Positions 45,401-53,374 of a stretch of DNA of 64,000 nucleotides are shown here, one piece after another. Source of the stretch: Streptomyces sp. ISL-94 (GTDB taxonomy: Bacteria; Actinomycetota; Actinomycetes; Streptomycetales; Streptomycetaceae); NCBI RefSeq assembly GCF_018614075.1, contig NZ_JAGGOZ010000013.1, positions 62,001 through 126,000 of the forward strand, in the 5' to 3' direction. The notes under the pieces are model-generated. The model saw only the letters and a program-made list of their open reading frames with translations, did no database searches and was not told where the DNA came from. The first letter of the stretch is position 1. Each line of letters opens with the position of its first letter. The position numbers and the translations under genes were made by a program.

Positions 45401-48400
45401 CGGGCGGCGGCGACGGCGAGCAGTGCGTCCAGCACCTCCGCGTCCTGTCGCAGCCGCGCGAGGCGCGGTCCGTGTCCCAGCCAGGCGGCGACGGGCGTGC
45501 CCCACTCGGACTCCACCTGGGCCAGGCGCAGTTCCAGCTGGACGCGGGCGAGGACGACGGCCGAGGTCGGCACGTCCTCCGGCGCCCGGCCGTCGACCCG
45601 CACGGTCTCTACGAACGCGCCGGCCGCCTTCGCCAGCCTGGAACGCATACCGAGGGGTCCGCGCAGCTTCTGTCCCTGACCGAGGCCGTCGTGCAATGCG
45701 GTGACCTGGGCGAGTGCCGTGGCCGGGTCGTACTGCTCCAGGCCGCTGACCATGGCCGTGCCCAGGGTGGCGAGCGAGTTGTCGACGGCCGCCAGGGTTT
45801 CGGTGACGGCGGCCCGCCGGCTGCGTGCCTGCCAGTCCTGCCCCTCCGTCACCTGCCTCAGGAGCGTCGCGGCCCAGTCACCGGCAGCGGCGGCGAGAGC
45901 CGCGGCGCGGGCGCGGGTGGTGGAAAAGACGTCGAGCGCCGAGGACAGCCGCTGCTGTTCCCCCTCGCCGAGACCCCTCACGGCCGTGTCGTACTCCGCG
46001 CACAGCGGGTCCTGGCGCGCGGCCGTGTGTGCTTCCTCGGCCGACCGTACGATGCGCACAGCCTCCTCGAAGTCGCCGGGGCCCGGCAGTTCGGAGGGGC
46101 CGGGCACCTCGGCCGCGAGGGCCTGGTGGTGCGGGGTGTACGCACGGGTGGTGTGCAGCAGCCGCAGGGCGTCGTCGGCGCTCAGGGCGGGCTGTTCCTG
46201 CGTGACCGGGCCCAGCCAGTCGTACCGTTCCGCCTCCGCGGTGAGGCGTCCGGCGATCTCCTGCAGGCTGCCGGTGTAGTCGCCGATCTCCGCCTCGAAG
46301 CGGTGGGTCTCCTGTTCGCGCAGTACGGCGAGGTCGCGCAGCATGGCCTGCTGGGCGGCACGGGCCTGGGCGAGGCGCGATTGGAGTGTCCGGATCCCCT
46401 TGCTGGATGCCTTCGCGTCATAGCCGGCGTACTCGCCGAGGATCCGCTGCACGGACGCCTCCAGCTCCCGCTGGGCGGCCGCGCCGTCCTCGGTGCGGCT
46501 CACGCACAGGTCACGGACGGACTCCGGCAGCTTGTCCCGCAGCACGCGCAGGGCGCGCGGGGTGTGGCTGGTGATGAGGACCCGCTTGCCCTGCGCGAGC
46601 AGGTCGGTGACCAGGTTGGCGATGGTGTGCGTCTTGCCGGTGCCGGGCGGCCCCTGGACGACGACGAGCCGGTTGGCGCGCAGGCGTTCGGCGATCGTGC
46701 GCTGCTCCTCGTTGGCAGGCAGTGCGAAGTACATCTCGTCGCCGCCCTGCGGCGTTCCGTCGTCCTCCACCGCCGCGAGGTCCGCCGCGGTCAGCGCGCC
46801 GTCCCGGCCCGCGATGTAGCCGAGCAGTGCGGTGGGCGGCGTGCCCGCGTCGATCTGCCGGGCGATGGCCTTGAGAGCGTCCATGGTGGAGCGGCGGCTG
46901 CGCTCGCGCAGGACGAGTGCCGGGGTGAGTCCCACCTGCGGGATGTCGAGGCTGCGCGGCTTGGCGCGCTCGACGGTCGGCGCGTAACTTCCGGCGCTGT
47001 GTGCGGCGTTGACCCAGCTGCGCAGGGCGGTGTGTACGGCGTCGAGGTGTTCGGGGTCGGTCACGTCCAAGGCGCCTTCCAGCACCTCGACGATCGTCTC
47101 GCGCACGGCGCCCGGCACGTGCTGGGCCCCTTCGAGCATGCCTTCTTCGAGTTCCAGGCCCGCGCCGGTGGGGTCGGGGGCGGCGGTGAGCGTGCCGGTG
47201 GAGGGGTCGAGCCGGATGGTGGCACGGTGGGTGATGAGGTGCCGTTCCACCCGCTGTCCGGTGGTCGTCTGCCAGGTGAGCCGGCCCAGCCCGAGCACGA
47301 GTTCGTACGCCTCACCGAGGCCCGCGGCGTCCTCGTGCATCTTGTGCAGCCGGTCGTACAGCCTGACCAGGGGGTCGATCGCGCGGCGCCGTTCCGCCCA
47401 GGCGAGCCATTCCTGTTCCCAGGCGGCGTACAGCTTCTCGATCTTCTCCCGCTGGGGGTGTTCGTCCAGCTCGTGGTAGGTCTTGTCGAGCGGGATGCCC
47501 CGGGACCAGTCGGGGAACTCGGGTTCGATACGCCGGCGCAGGTGCGGGGCGCGAGGCTCCTTGAAGTCACGGATCCGGGTCTCGTCCACCCAGGGCGCGA
47601 GCAGAGCCTTGGGGTGTGGCGCGTCCTCGCGTTCGGGGCGGGCGACGGTCAGCCAGGCCGGGTCGTCTCCGGCGAGAGCGCCGTCGATCATCACCTCGAC
47701 GCCGTCGTCGTCCGGCAACTCGTCGAACCACACGGCGCCGGCCGCCCCGTCGAGCGTGCGCACGGGGCGCGTCTTCGACTCCTCGGCCTCGGCGAGGAAC
47801 CGGAAGATCTGACGGACGCGAGCGGCGTCCAGATCGTCGGCGGAGACCTCCGGGACCACTGATCGGGCGCTGTGCCGTCCGGGGCCGGTCGACTGCGCCG
47901 GGACGACGTCGAGCGCGGCCGGTGCGGTCGCTCGCTGCTTTCCTGCGGCGGCCGAGGCCGCCTGCCCGGCCCTGTTCACGGGCTCCGGGGCGTCGTCCGG
48001 CTCCGCGAACAACGACTGCTGCCGCTCACCGAACAGTACGGACTGGTCGTAGGCCATCGGTACGGGGCGCTCGCCGACCACCGTAGCGGCGGCCGACGCT
48101 GTGCTGAACGTGACGCTCCTCCGGTCGCGCCCCGGGAAGCGGACCTCGATGTCCAGGTCACCGGCGGTGCCGGCCGGAATGCTGTAGGCCCACGTGGCGG
48201 AGACCCTGCGCCCCGTACGCAGCGTGCCCTCAAGCTCGTGGTCGAGCACGTCACTGCGGTAGTCCTGCACCTGACGGCCCGTCTTGCCGTACGGCCCTCC
48301 CCGCACCAGCAGGGTGATGCCATCGAGGTCGAGCGGCTGCCCGGTGCCGTTGCTCACGGACAGGGTGCACCGCACCAGGTCGTCACCCTGCCGGTACCCG

Positions 48401-48531
48401 TGACTGTCCTCGGCGTCCGCCAGTGCGTATGGCACGACGTCGTCCACCCGCACATACAGGCCGTCGTCAAACTGGTAGACGGAACCGACCGGCCGCAGAC
48501 CGTCACTCAGCCCGCGCTCATCCTGACTCAC
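42421..48531 (-). CDS. Giant SF1 helicase with Vsr/DUF559-like nuclease and GreA/GreB-like C-terminal domain
   Basis: 2036 residues. The N-terminus (about 40-150) is a beta-sandwich-like domain (LSVSNGTGQPLDLDGITLLV). The SF1 core has VVQGPPGTGKTHTIANL (about 624-640), a long helical insertion (about 690-1280), VVIVDEASQS (about 1302), VVVGDSKQV, EHFRCMPEI and NVAASRAQDQ (about 1545). A Vsr/DUF559-type nuclease follows (about 1600-1700: KVGRHTIDLVVEGG, LAVACDGDAF). After a low-complexity Ala/Pro/Gly linker, residues about 1910-2036 look like the GreA/GreB C-terminal domain (VSPSSPLGHAL). The helicase-Vsr part resembles Hhe-type defence proteins; the Gre-like tail is unusual. GTG 48529-48531 is the start. 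Confidence 0.87.
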   Translation of the reverse strand: MSQDERGLSDGLRPVGSVYQFDDGLYVRVDDVVPYALADAEDSHGYRQGDDLVRCTLSVSNGTGQPLDLDGITLLVRGGPYGKTGRQVQDYRSDVLDHELEGTLRTGRRVSATWAYSIPAGTAGDLDIEVRFPGRDRRSVTFSTASAAATVVGERPVPMAYDQSVLFGERQQSLFAEPDDAPEPVNRAGQAASAAAGKQRATAPAALDVVPAQSTGPGRHSARSVVPEVSADDLDAARVRQIFRFLAEAEESKTRPVRTLDGAAGAVWFDELPDDDGVEVMIDGALAGDDPAWLTVARPEREDAPHPKALLAPWVDETRIRDFKEPRAPHLRRRIEPEFPDWSRGIPLDKTYHELDEHPQREKIEKLYAAWEQEWLAWAERRRAIDPLVRLYDRLHKMHEDAAGLGEAYELVLGLGRLTWQTTTGQRVERHLITHRATIRLDPSTGTLTAAPDPTGAGLELEEGMLEGAQHVPGAVRETIVEVLEGALDVTDPEHLDAVHTALRSWVNAAHSAGSYAPTVERAKPRSLDIPQVGLTPALVLRERSRRSTMDALKAIARQIDAGTPPTALLGYIAGRDGALTAADLAAVEDDGTPQGGDEMYFALPANEEQRTIAERLRANRLVVVQGPPGTGKTHTIANLVTDLLAQGKRVLITSHTPRALRVLRDKLPESVRDLCVSRTEDGAAAQRELEASVQRILGEYAGYDAKASSKGIRTLQSRLAQARAAQQAMLRDLAVLREQETHRFEAEIGDYTGSLQEIAGRLTAEAERYDWLGPVTQEQPALSADDALRLLHTTRAYTPHHQALAAEVPGPSELPGPGDFEEAVRIVRSAEEAHTAARQDPLCAEYDTAVRGLGEGEQQRLSSALDVFSTTRARAAALAAAAGDWAATLLRQVTEGQDWQARSRRAAVTETLAAVDNSLATLGTAMVSGLEQYDPATALAQVTALHDGLGQGQKLRGPLGMRSRLAKAAGAFVETVRVDGRAPEDVPTSAVVLARVQLELRLAQVESEWGTPVAAWLGHGPRLARLRQDAEVLDALLAVAAARTDVLAAAATSPALAVVTWHDPSVENAVRTLLRASTTLRAAEQSRKVIADTEELLRAWGDRPDVSPAVVRALGTVRDRDPDGYRTFSDEMAEVREAARLRAEQDVALARVREAFPALAERITATHEDSAWDARLPSLAEAWAWSAWRDRMERLTDPEAERTLRRRLTEADDEARIMLARLAAARAWHRCLGLLTGDQSRALSAYQQAARRIKGKYQHRYRRDAQAALRKAQTAVPAWIMPLHQVAETVPMDRPGLFDVVIVDEASQSGLEAMLLSWLADRMVVVGDSKQVSPSNVGLKQDEYFHLRDRLLTALEPDVRSLFGPESSFFDLTEALSAGRGTLMLKEHFRCMPEIISFSNDLCYNRDLLPLRQYGADRLPPVRTVYVETGEAIGVNTRLTNVAEAEALVDAIVRCCADPAYDGKTMGVISLRASKGHLTVLENLLAERLDYEQREERRIRVGDAEDFQGDERHIMFISFVNSATTAAGAVPGGFNGKTYEQRINVAASRAQDQVWVFHSARAEQFHENDLRRGWLDHLSRPGEEDVVAVEGEVLSDVRHEAFDSLFQQKVYLELTARGHRVRPGYKVGRHTIDLVVEGGTRRLAVACDGDAFAEGEDASTAAARQRDLERVDWTFVRIRGSRFHLDREQALAPLWAELERLGIEPAGRDPEGSGAADDAGPSGVEPTAGAATGGEAAAGSGAATGGDAAVAEHAAEAGRVTGVGHVPGDGVPFEPRGGSSQEAGNGDTARAQAPTGTAAPLGAVPAPRATDPREPLRGQARRATPAPTRPRALTADNGAVPARTAGETVSGAAPAVRQADSARSAGHVVPSAGSAMAAPTAPSLAPVREIPAPAFQRLVREVQQLQAAVEGSPETPEGADAAQLVFLRKTQAEQRDRRTRRLAFLRTFLDAVGVGREGAVPDVVIPGALLRLEFDGQVDEDTLYTIAELPTEEADIVSPSSPLGHALTWQPTGREISYDAAQGKTRTVVVREIRV

Positions 48532-48641
48532 ACGCCCACCCCACCACTGCTCCTGAGGGCCATCCGGTGGCCCGTCCGGTCATCCCGCCCCGACCACCAC
48601 GAGCCCGATCACAAGACGCCCCCACCGGCGCATGGACTCGG

Positions 48642-48652
48642 TGTGAACTGAG
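48642..48652 (-). promoter_or_regulatory. Shared CTCAGTTCACA element, copy 3
   Basis: On the minus strand the sequence reads GTGTGCTCAGTTCACACCGAG toward the large helicase gene, ending about 110 bases before its start. The 11-base core is identical to copies 1 and 2, but the -35-like TTGACT is not kept (TGTGCT). Confidence 0.55.
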
Positions 48653-48797
48653 CACACATCGCGAGCGTATCAGCAGACCCCGACCACAATTCCACCGTTC
48701 CGACGTCCCGCACGAACCGCCGCCGGCGAGTGATCACCGACGGCGTCGGCCGACCCCATCGACACCTTCGAGCCTGACACCCGCCCCCCGTATCGAC

Positions 48798-48813
48798 GTT
48801 GACTCAGTTCACA
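48798..48813 (+). promoter_or_regulatory. Shared GTTGACTCAGTTCACA element, copy 2
   Basis: All 16 bases are identical to copy 1 (40066-40081). It faces the sORF-EcsC genes, 50 bases before GTG 48864. TTGACT could be a -35 box and the remainder an operator. Confidence 0.6.
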
Positions 48814-48863
48814 AAGCACGGCAGGCTGTCCCTCGACACTTGCCAGAGAGGGGCAGTAGTGCC

Positions 48864-48992
48864 GTGCACACGCAAGTAATCGACACATCCCCCCAGTTGG
48901 CGGCAGAGTGGCTTCAGACTTGGCCGTATGGCGACGCCCTGGAGGCGCTCGCAATCCGAGAGGACCACAACCCCAATGAGCAAGGCCGATGA
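48864..48992 (+). CDS. Possible 42-residue small protein upstream of the EcsC gene
   Basis: Starts at GTG 48864 after a GAGAGGGG run and reads VHTQVIDTSPQLAAEWLQTW, then PYGDALEALAIREDH, and ends PNEQGR. Its stop lies inside the EcsC gene, overlapping that start by 17 bases, as in coupled genes. Composition is protein-like, with a Trp/Leu amphipathic stretch. No family is recognised; it may instead be a leader ORF for the EcsC gene, which has no ribosome-binding site of its own. Confidence 0.4.
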   Translation: MHTQVIDTSPQLAAEWLQTWPYGDALEALAIREDHNPNEQGR

Positions 48993-49680
48993 CGCCAAGA
49001 GCCTGGTCCAGCAGGGTCTCGACAAGGCGTTGGGCGCCCAGCAGCCGCTGGCGAGGAAGAATGTCGAGCGCCTGCGGCGAGTCCACCCCAACGACACTCC
49101 ACAGGAGCTGATCCGTCGGCTGGATCGTTACTACCTTGCCAGCGTCACCGCATCCGGAGGAGCATCCGGCGCGGCAGGGATCGTGCCCGGTGCCGGGATC
49201 CCGACGGCTCTGGCTGATGTCATGCTCTTCACCGAAGCGTCAGTGCTCTACACGCTGTCGCTGGCCGAGGTTCATGGCATGCATCCCGAGGACATCGAGC
49301 GACGTAGGCTCCTGGTCCTGACCGTCCTCCTCGGCGACGGAGCGGTGAAGGCTCTGGACAAAGTCGTCGGGCGCACCGGCCCTTATTGGGCACGGCGCAT
49401 CGTCGGTGCGATCCCAATGAGCGCGATCAACCGGGCCAACAGCGTTCTGGGCCCGCGGTTCATTACCAAATATGGGACCAAGCAAGGGGTCCTGGTGCTG
49501 AGCAAACAGGTGCCGCTTGGCATCGGTGCCGCGCTCGGCGCCGGCGGCAACCATGTCTTCGGGCGACTGACGATCAAGTCCGCACGTACCATCTTCGGAG
49601 AGCCCCCGTCGAGCTGGGACAGCGATGATCGTGGGGACGAGGTGCCCTTCGGTCCTGGCTCGGGGGATTCGACTCCGTAA
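48976..49680 (+). CDS. EcsC family protein
   Basis: 234 residues. It has family-like stretches ELIRRLDRYYLASVTASGGA, GIVPGAGIPTALADVMLFTE and LVLTVLLGDGAVKALDK, with a hydrophobic glycine-rich core and a second Gly/Ala segment (PLGIGAALGAGGNHVFGR). EcsC proteins are probably membrane-associated, but their activity is not known. Start ATG 48976 (MSKADDAKSL) lacks a ribosome-binding site, consistent with coupling to the small ORF; ATG 48928 in frame is the alternative. The position between helicase-nuclease and GmrSD genes suggests a defence role. Confidence 0.8.
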   Translation: MSKADDAKSLVQQGLDKALGAQQPLARKNVERLRRVHPNDTPQELIRRLDRYYLASVTASGGASGAAGIVPGAGIPTALADVMLFTEASVLYTLSLAEVHGMHPEDIERRRLLVLTVLLGDGAVKALDKVVGRTGPYWARRIVGAIPMSAINRANSVLGPRFITKYGTKQGVLVLSKQVPLGIGAALGAGGNHVFGRLTIKSARTIFGEPPSSWDSDDRGDEVPFGPGSGDSTP

Positions 49681-49953
49681 CGTCGGTTTTCGGATGGATG
49701 GCTCAGGACGACTCCCAGCGCGCCGCGATGAACGAACTCACGCCTGGGTCGAGGGCCGCACCATCGAGCTGCTGCGCCGCTCCCCCGACGAGACGATGCC
49801 GCGCATCTCCAGCCGTTCGTCCCTGACATCGGCGAACGGCGGCGCCTGAAAAGGCATAGATTCAGCGGACAACTGCCCCTGGCCCGAACGGTGTCGGACG
49901 GAACGGGGCTTGGCCTGGGCACCCGTCAGGAGTGTCATGGGGAAAGGAGGCGC

Positions 49954-52500
49954 ATGCGCGCCCAGGAGATCACCTTCCTGAAGCTCGTCCAAGGGGACAA
50001 GCAGTTCCAGGTGCCGCTTTACCAGCGCACGTACAGCTGGGGCAGGGAGCAGCTTCAGCGGCTGTGGGAGGACATCGGGGAACTCGTCGACCAGCACCTG
50101 GCCGGCGAGCCGGCCACGCCGCACTTTCTCGGCTCCGTGGTTCTCGCACCCGGTCAGATCCAGGCGGGCGGGGTGCAGAGGTGGCTGGTGGTGGACGGAC
50201 AACAGCGGTTGACCACGCTGATGCTGGCCTTCACCGCGCTGCGCGACCACCTGAAGGAGACGGGTGACGCCCGCGGGGTGGACCGGGTGCACCGCCAGAT
50301 ACTGGTCAACGAGTTCCACGAGGGCGCGGACCACTATCGGTTGCTGCCCACGCAGGCGGACCGGGACGCGTACACCGCCTGTGTCCAGTCCCGGGCGGAC
50401 GCCGGCGGGGGCGACAACATCGGGGCTGCCTACCGGTTCTTCCGCGGTGCGCTCACCCAGGGCCACGAGGCGGGCGACGACCACTGGACCGCCACGGTCG
50501 AGACCGTACTCAAGGACCTGCTCTCCATCGTGGAGATCACCGCGGAGCCGGGCGACAACGTGTACCGGATCTTCGAGTCGATCAACAACACGGGTGTCGG
50601 GCTCAGTCAGAGCGACCTGCTGCGCAACTACGTGTTCATGCTGCTGCCCAAGCGGGGCGAGCGGATCTACCAGGAACTGTGGCTGCCCATGCAGCAGAGC
50701 CTCGGCCCGAAGAACCTCGACCTCCTGGTCTGGCTCGATCTGGTGGTACGCGGCCACTACAAGACCAAGCAGAGTGAGATCTACCGCGAGCAGCAGAAGC
50801 GGCTCCAGCCGCTGGCCGGCGACGAGGACGCCCTGCAGCGCGACATCGAGCAACTTGCCGAGCGGGCCGAGCGATTCCTGCGGATCACCGACCCTGCGCG
50901 TGAGCGGTCCCCCGCCCTTCGGGCGGTCCTGGAACGTCTGGCCTCCTGGGGCGGCCAGACGCACTACCCTCTCGCGCTGCACCTGCTGGATCTCCTCGCG
51001 GTCGGCGGGACGACGCCCGACGACGCGGCGCAGGCGCTGGGCTACGTCGAGTCCTATCTGGTGCGACGCCTGATCTGTCAGACGCCGACGAGCGGCCTCA
51101 ACCGAATCTTCATGGAAGCGCCGAAGGAGCTCGAGACCGACCGGCCGGCCGCCGAGGCGGTGCGGCGGTTCCTGTCCGGCCGGCGGCGGCGTTGGCCGAG
51201 CGACGAGGAACTGCGCGAGGCGGTCCGCGCCAAACCGTTCTACTGGTCCGGGCGCCCTCTACAGCGCAGCTTCATCCTGCGCCGCCTGGAGGAGAGCTAC
51301 CGCGCCTCCGAGCCCGTGGACTTCGTCAAGGCATCCCTCAGTGTGGAGCACGTCCTGCCGCAACGCCCCGCTCCCGCGTGGTTCGACCTGCTCGCAGAGG
51401 AGACGGAGCCGAATCAAACTCCGCAGGAGCTGCACGACCTGCTGGTGCATACGCTCGGCAACCTGACGCTGACCGGTGACAACTCTAAGCTTTCCAATCA
51501 CCCCTTCGAGCGAAAGCAGCAGATCCTCGACTCCAGTGCCCTGCGCATGAACCTCGAGATCGCCTCGGCTCAGCGCTGGGGCAAGGCGCAGATCCTGGAA
51601 CGTGCCGACCGTCTGGCCGACCGCGCCGTGGAACTGTGGCCCGGTCCGATCGGCGGAGTCAAGCCGAGCGGTGAGGAATCGCCGGGCTGGATCGAGCTGC
51701 GGGCCGCCCTGGTGGCGATGCCGAGCGGCACCTGGACGACGTACGGCGATGTCGCGGAGCTGATCGGCAGCCACCCGGTGCCCGTCGGGGCCTACCTGGG
51801 CGCCAATACGAGCGTGATCGGCGCCTACCGGGTGCTCACCGTGGAGGGCAGGATCTCCCCGTCGTTCCGCTGGGCGGACGGCAGTGACCGGCCGCCGCCG
51901 CAGGAGCTGCTGGCGAGCGAGGGAGTGCGCTTCGACTCCCTGGGGCGGGCCCACCCTTCCCAGCGTCTGTCCGCCGCCGAGCTGGCCACCCTGCTGGGCA
52001 GGGACGTGGCGCAGCCCGTAGCGCAGGACCCACTCCCGGAGGGGGAGGACACGGAGGCGGCCGAGCGGTTCCGCGCGCAGTTGCGGGAGAGCTGGCCCGA
52101 CGCGTACGCCGGAGTCATGGCAATCCTCGACTTCTGGCGCCGCCAGGGCGGCCACGTGACCTACGGCCGGCACGAGGAGACGAGCTGCTTCCCGATGCTG
52201 GACCTCGGGACCAGCCGTCGGCCGCACCTGATGTGGCCGGTCGGGATCTACCCCGTCAGCGGAACGGTCGAGGTGGTCTTCCAGTACCTGAAGACCCGCA
52301 GCCCGTTCGACGACACGGAGCAGCGCCGGGGGCTCCTGAACCGCCTGAACAAGATCGACGGCATCGACCTGCCCGAGGCGAAGCTGGAGCTGCGCCCGTC
52401 CTTCCCGGTCAGGGTCTTCGCGGAGCACGGTGACGAGATCTGCGAAGTGCTGGACTGGTTCGTGGGGGTGGCGGCGCTGGATCTGGCGCGGAGGGACTGA
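49954..52500 (+). CDS. GmrSD-type DUF262/DUF1524 nuclease with MGMT/ATL-like domain
   Basis: 848 residues. The DUF262 domain carries QVPLYQRTYSW (about 19-29), VVDGQQRLTTL (about 79-89) and IFESINNTGVGLSQSDLLRNY. The DUF1524 HNH-like part has SVEHVLPQ (about 463) and HTLGNLTLTGDNSKLSN (about 499). Residues about 580-655 resemble an alkyltransferase-like DNA-binding domain (MPSGTWTTYGDVAELIG, GAYRVL) where the reactive-cysteine PCHR motif is replaced. A further C-terminal domain of about 170 residues is unrecognised. GmrSD enzymes cut modified phage DNA; the ATL-like module may read modified bases. AGGAGG lies three bases before ATG 49954. Confidence 0.87.
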   Translation: MRAQEITFLKLVQGDKQFQVPLYQRTYSWGREQLQRLWEDIGELVDQHLAGEPATPHFLGSVVLAPGQIQAGGVQRWLVVDGQQRLTTLMLAFTALRDHLKETGDARGVDRVHRQILVNEFHEGADHYRLLPTQADRDAYTACVQSRADAGGGDNIGAAYRFFRGALTQGHEAGDDHWTATVETVLKDLLSIVEITAEPGDNVYRIFESINNTGVGLSQSDLLRNYVFMLLPKRGERIYQELWLPMQQSLGPKNLDLLVWLDLVVRGHYKTKQSEIYREQQKRLQPLAGDEDALQRDIEQLAERAERFLRITDPARERSPALRAVLERLASWGGQTHYPLALHLLDLLAVGGTTPDDAAQALGYVESYLVRRLICQTPTSGLNRIFMEAPKELETDRPAAEAVRRFLSGRRRRWPSDEELREAVRAKPFYWSGRPLQRSFILRRLEESYRASEPVDFVKASLSVEHVLPQRPAPAWFDLLAEETEPNQTPQELHDLLVHTLGNLTLTGDNSKLSNHPFERKQQILDSSALRMNLEIASAQRWGKAQILERADRLADRAVELWPGPIGGVKPSGEESPGWIELRAALVAMPSGTWTTYGDVAELIGSHPVPVGAYLGANTSVIGAYRVLTVEGRISPSFRWADGSDRPPPQELLASEGVRFDSLGRAHPSQRLSAAELATLLGRDVAQPVAQDPLPEGEDTEAAERFRAQLRESWPDAYAGVMAILDFWRRQGGHVTYGRHEETSCFPMLDLGTSRRPHLMWPVGIYPVSGTVEVVFQYLKTRSPFDDTEQRRGLLNRLNKIDGIDLPEAKLELRPSFPVRVFAEHGDEICEVLDWFVGVAALDLARRD

Positions 52501-52658
52501 ATGCGCGAATGTCACGGGGCTGCACCCTCTCAGAGAGCCGACCGCGCGGTCACCGGCGGCGAGACACCGCATCCTGCGCGGAGGGACCGCCGTGCCCTTA
52601 CTTTCCTCTCGGGCCGGTAGAAAATGGGCGGCCATGGGACGAATCCGAGTGGCCGGGG

Positions 52659-52689
52659 TTGACCCTCGACCTTGTCGAGGGCTCAGGGT
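52659..52689 (+). promoter_or_regulatory. MerR-type promoter with 19-base spacer and operator dyad
   Basis: TTGACC (52659-52664), a 19-base spacer and CAGGGT (52684-52689). The spacer holds the dyad CCCTCGAC-CTT-GTCGAGGG (52663-52681). Over-long spacers with a central dyad are typical of MerR-activated promoters, and the MerR gene starts 20 bases further on, so autoregulation is likely. Confidence 0.75.
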
Positions 52690-52708
52690 TCCGGGTGTGG
52701 AGAACGAG

Positions 52709-53374
52709 ATGCGCAGCATCGGGGAGATGGCCCGGGACGGCGGACTGAGCGTGAGTGCGCTGCGGTTCTACGACCGGGCCGGTGTGCTGGTCCCCGCCTG
52801 GGTGGACCCGGTCAGCGGCTACCGCTGGTACGAGCCCGAGCAGCTGGAGGAGGCCCGGTTGCTGGCCCGGCTGCGTCGGGCGGGCATGCCCCTGGCCGAC
52901 ATCCGGCTCGCGCTGGCCGGCTGGGCCGGCGCGGACACGGACCTGGTGCGCGGTCTCCTTCAAGCGCACCTGCGCCGTCTCGAGCTGGGGCTGTCCGATG
53001 CCCGCAGCGAGTTCTCCACGCTCCGAACGCTACTCGACCGCAGGGAGACAGACCCCATGACCTCGCTCCACACCGCCACCGCCATCGCCCGGTTGTCCGT
53101 CCTCGCGCCGGAGTTGGCCGCCGCGCTGGACGCGGTGCGCTTCGCCGCCGGTACCGACGCGGAGTTGCCGATGCTCGGCGGGATCCTGTTCGACGTCGAG
53201 GGAAAGGAACTCCACCTCGTGGCCACCGACCGCTACCGGATGGCTGTCGCGCGAGTACGCACCACCGGGCACGGCGGGCCCCGGACGCAGGTCGTCGTGC
53301 CGCTTCCGCTCGCCGACGCGATGCGGGCGCTGCTGACCGGCGAGGAGCCCGCCCTCCTCGCCGGTGGAGGGTGA
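52709..53374 (+). CDS. MerR-family regulator fused to DNA-clamp-like domain, N-terminal part (frameshifted)
   Basis: 221 residues. The MerR winged helix covers about residues 1-70 (SIGEMARDGGLSVSALRFYD, YRWYEPEQLEEARLLARLRR). A coiled linker ends near residue 115. A segment resembling DNA polymerase III beta-clamp strands follows (AAGTDAELPMLGGILFDVEG, LHLVATDRYRMAVARV). It stops abruptly at LLAGGG. The following frame (53364-53801) continues the clamp-like domain, so one extra G near 53356-53365 has split a single gene. GGAGA precedes ATG 52709. Confidence 0.75.
   Translation: MRSIGEMARDGGLSVSALRFYDRAGVLVPAWVDPVSGYRWYEPEQLEEARLLARLRRAGMPLADIRLALAGWAGADTDLVRGLLQAHLRRLELGLSDARSEFSTLRTLLDRRETDPMTSLHTATAIARLSVLAPELAAALDAVRFAAGTDAELPMLGGILFDVEGKELHLVATDRYRMAVARVRTTGHGGPRTQVVVPLPLADAMRALLTGEEPALLAGGG

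Larger units (their letters stand above)
48532..48863. other. Divergent intergenic region with two copies of the shared element
   Basis: 332 bases between the large helicase gene and the sORF-EcsC pair. It is less GC-rich around 48640-48720 and 48790-48830. The only structure I see is the pair of CTCAGTTCACA elements listed separately; each faces the gene on its side. Confidence 0.55.

Noticed and set aside
44365-47862. 1165-codon plus-strand ORF
   Set aside because: Antisense shadow of the large helicase gene, whose motifs are unambiguous.
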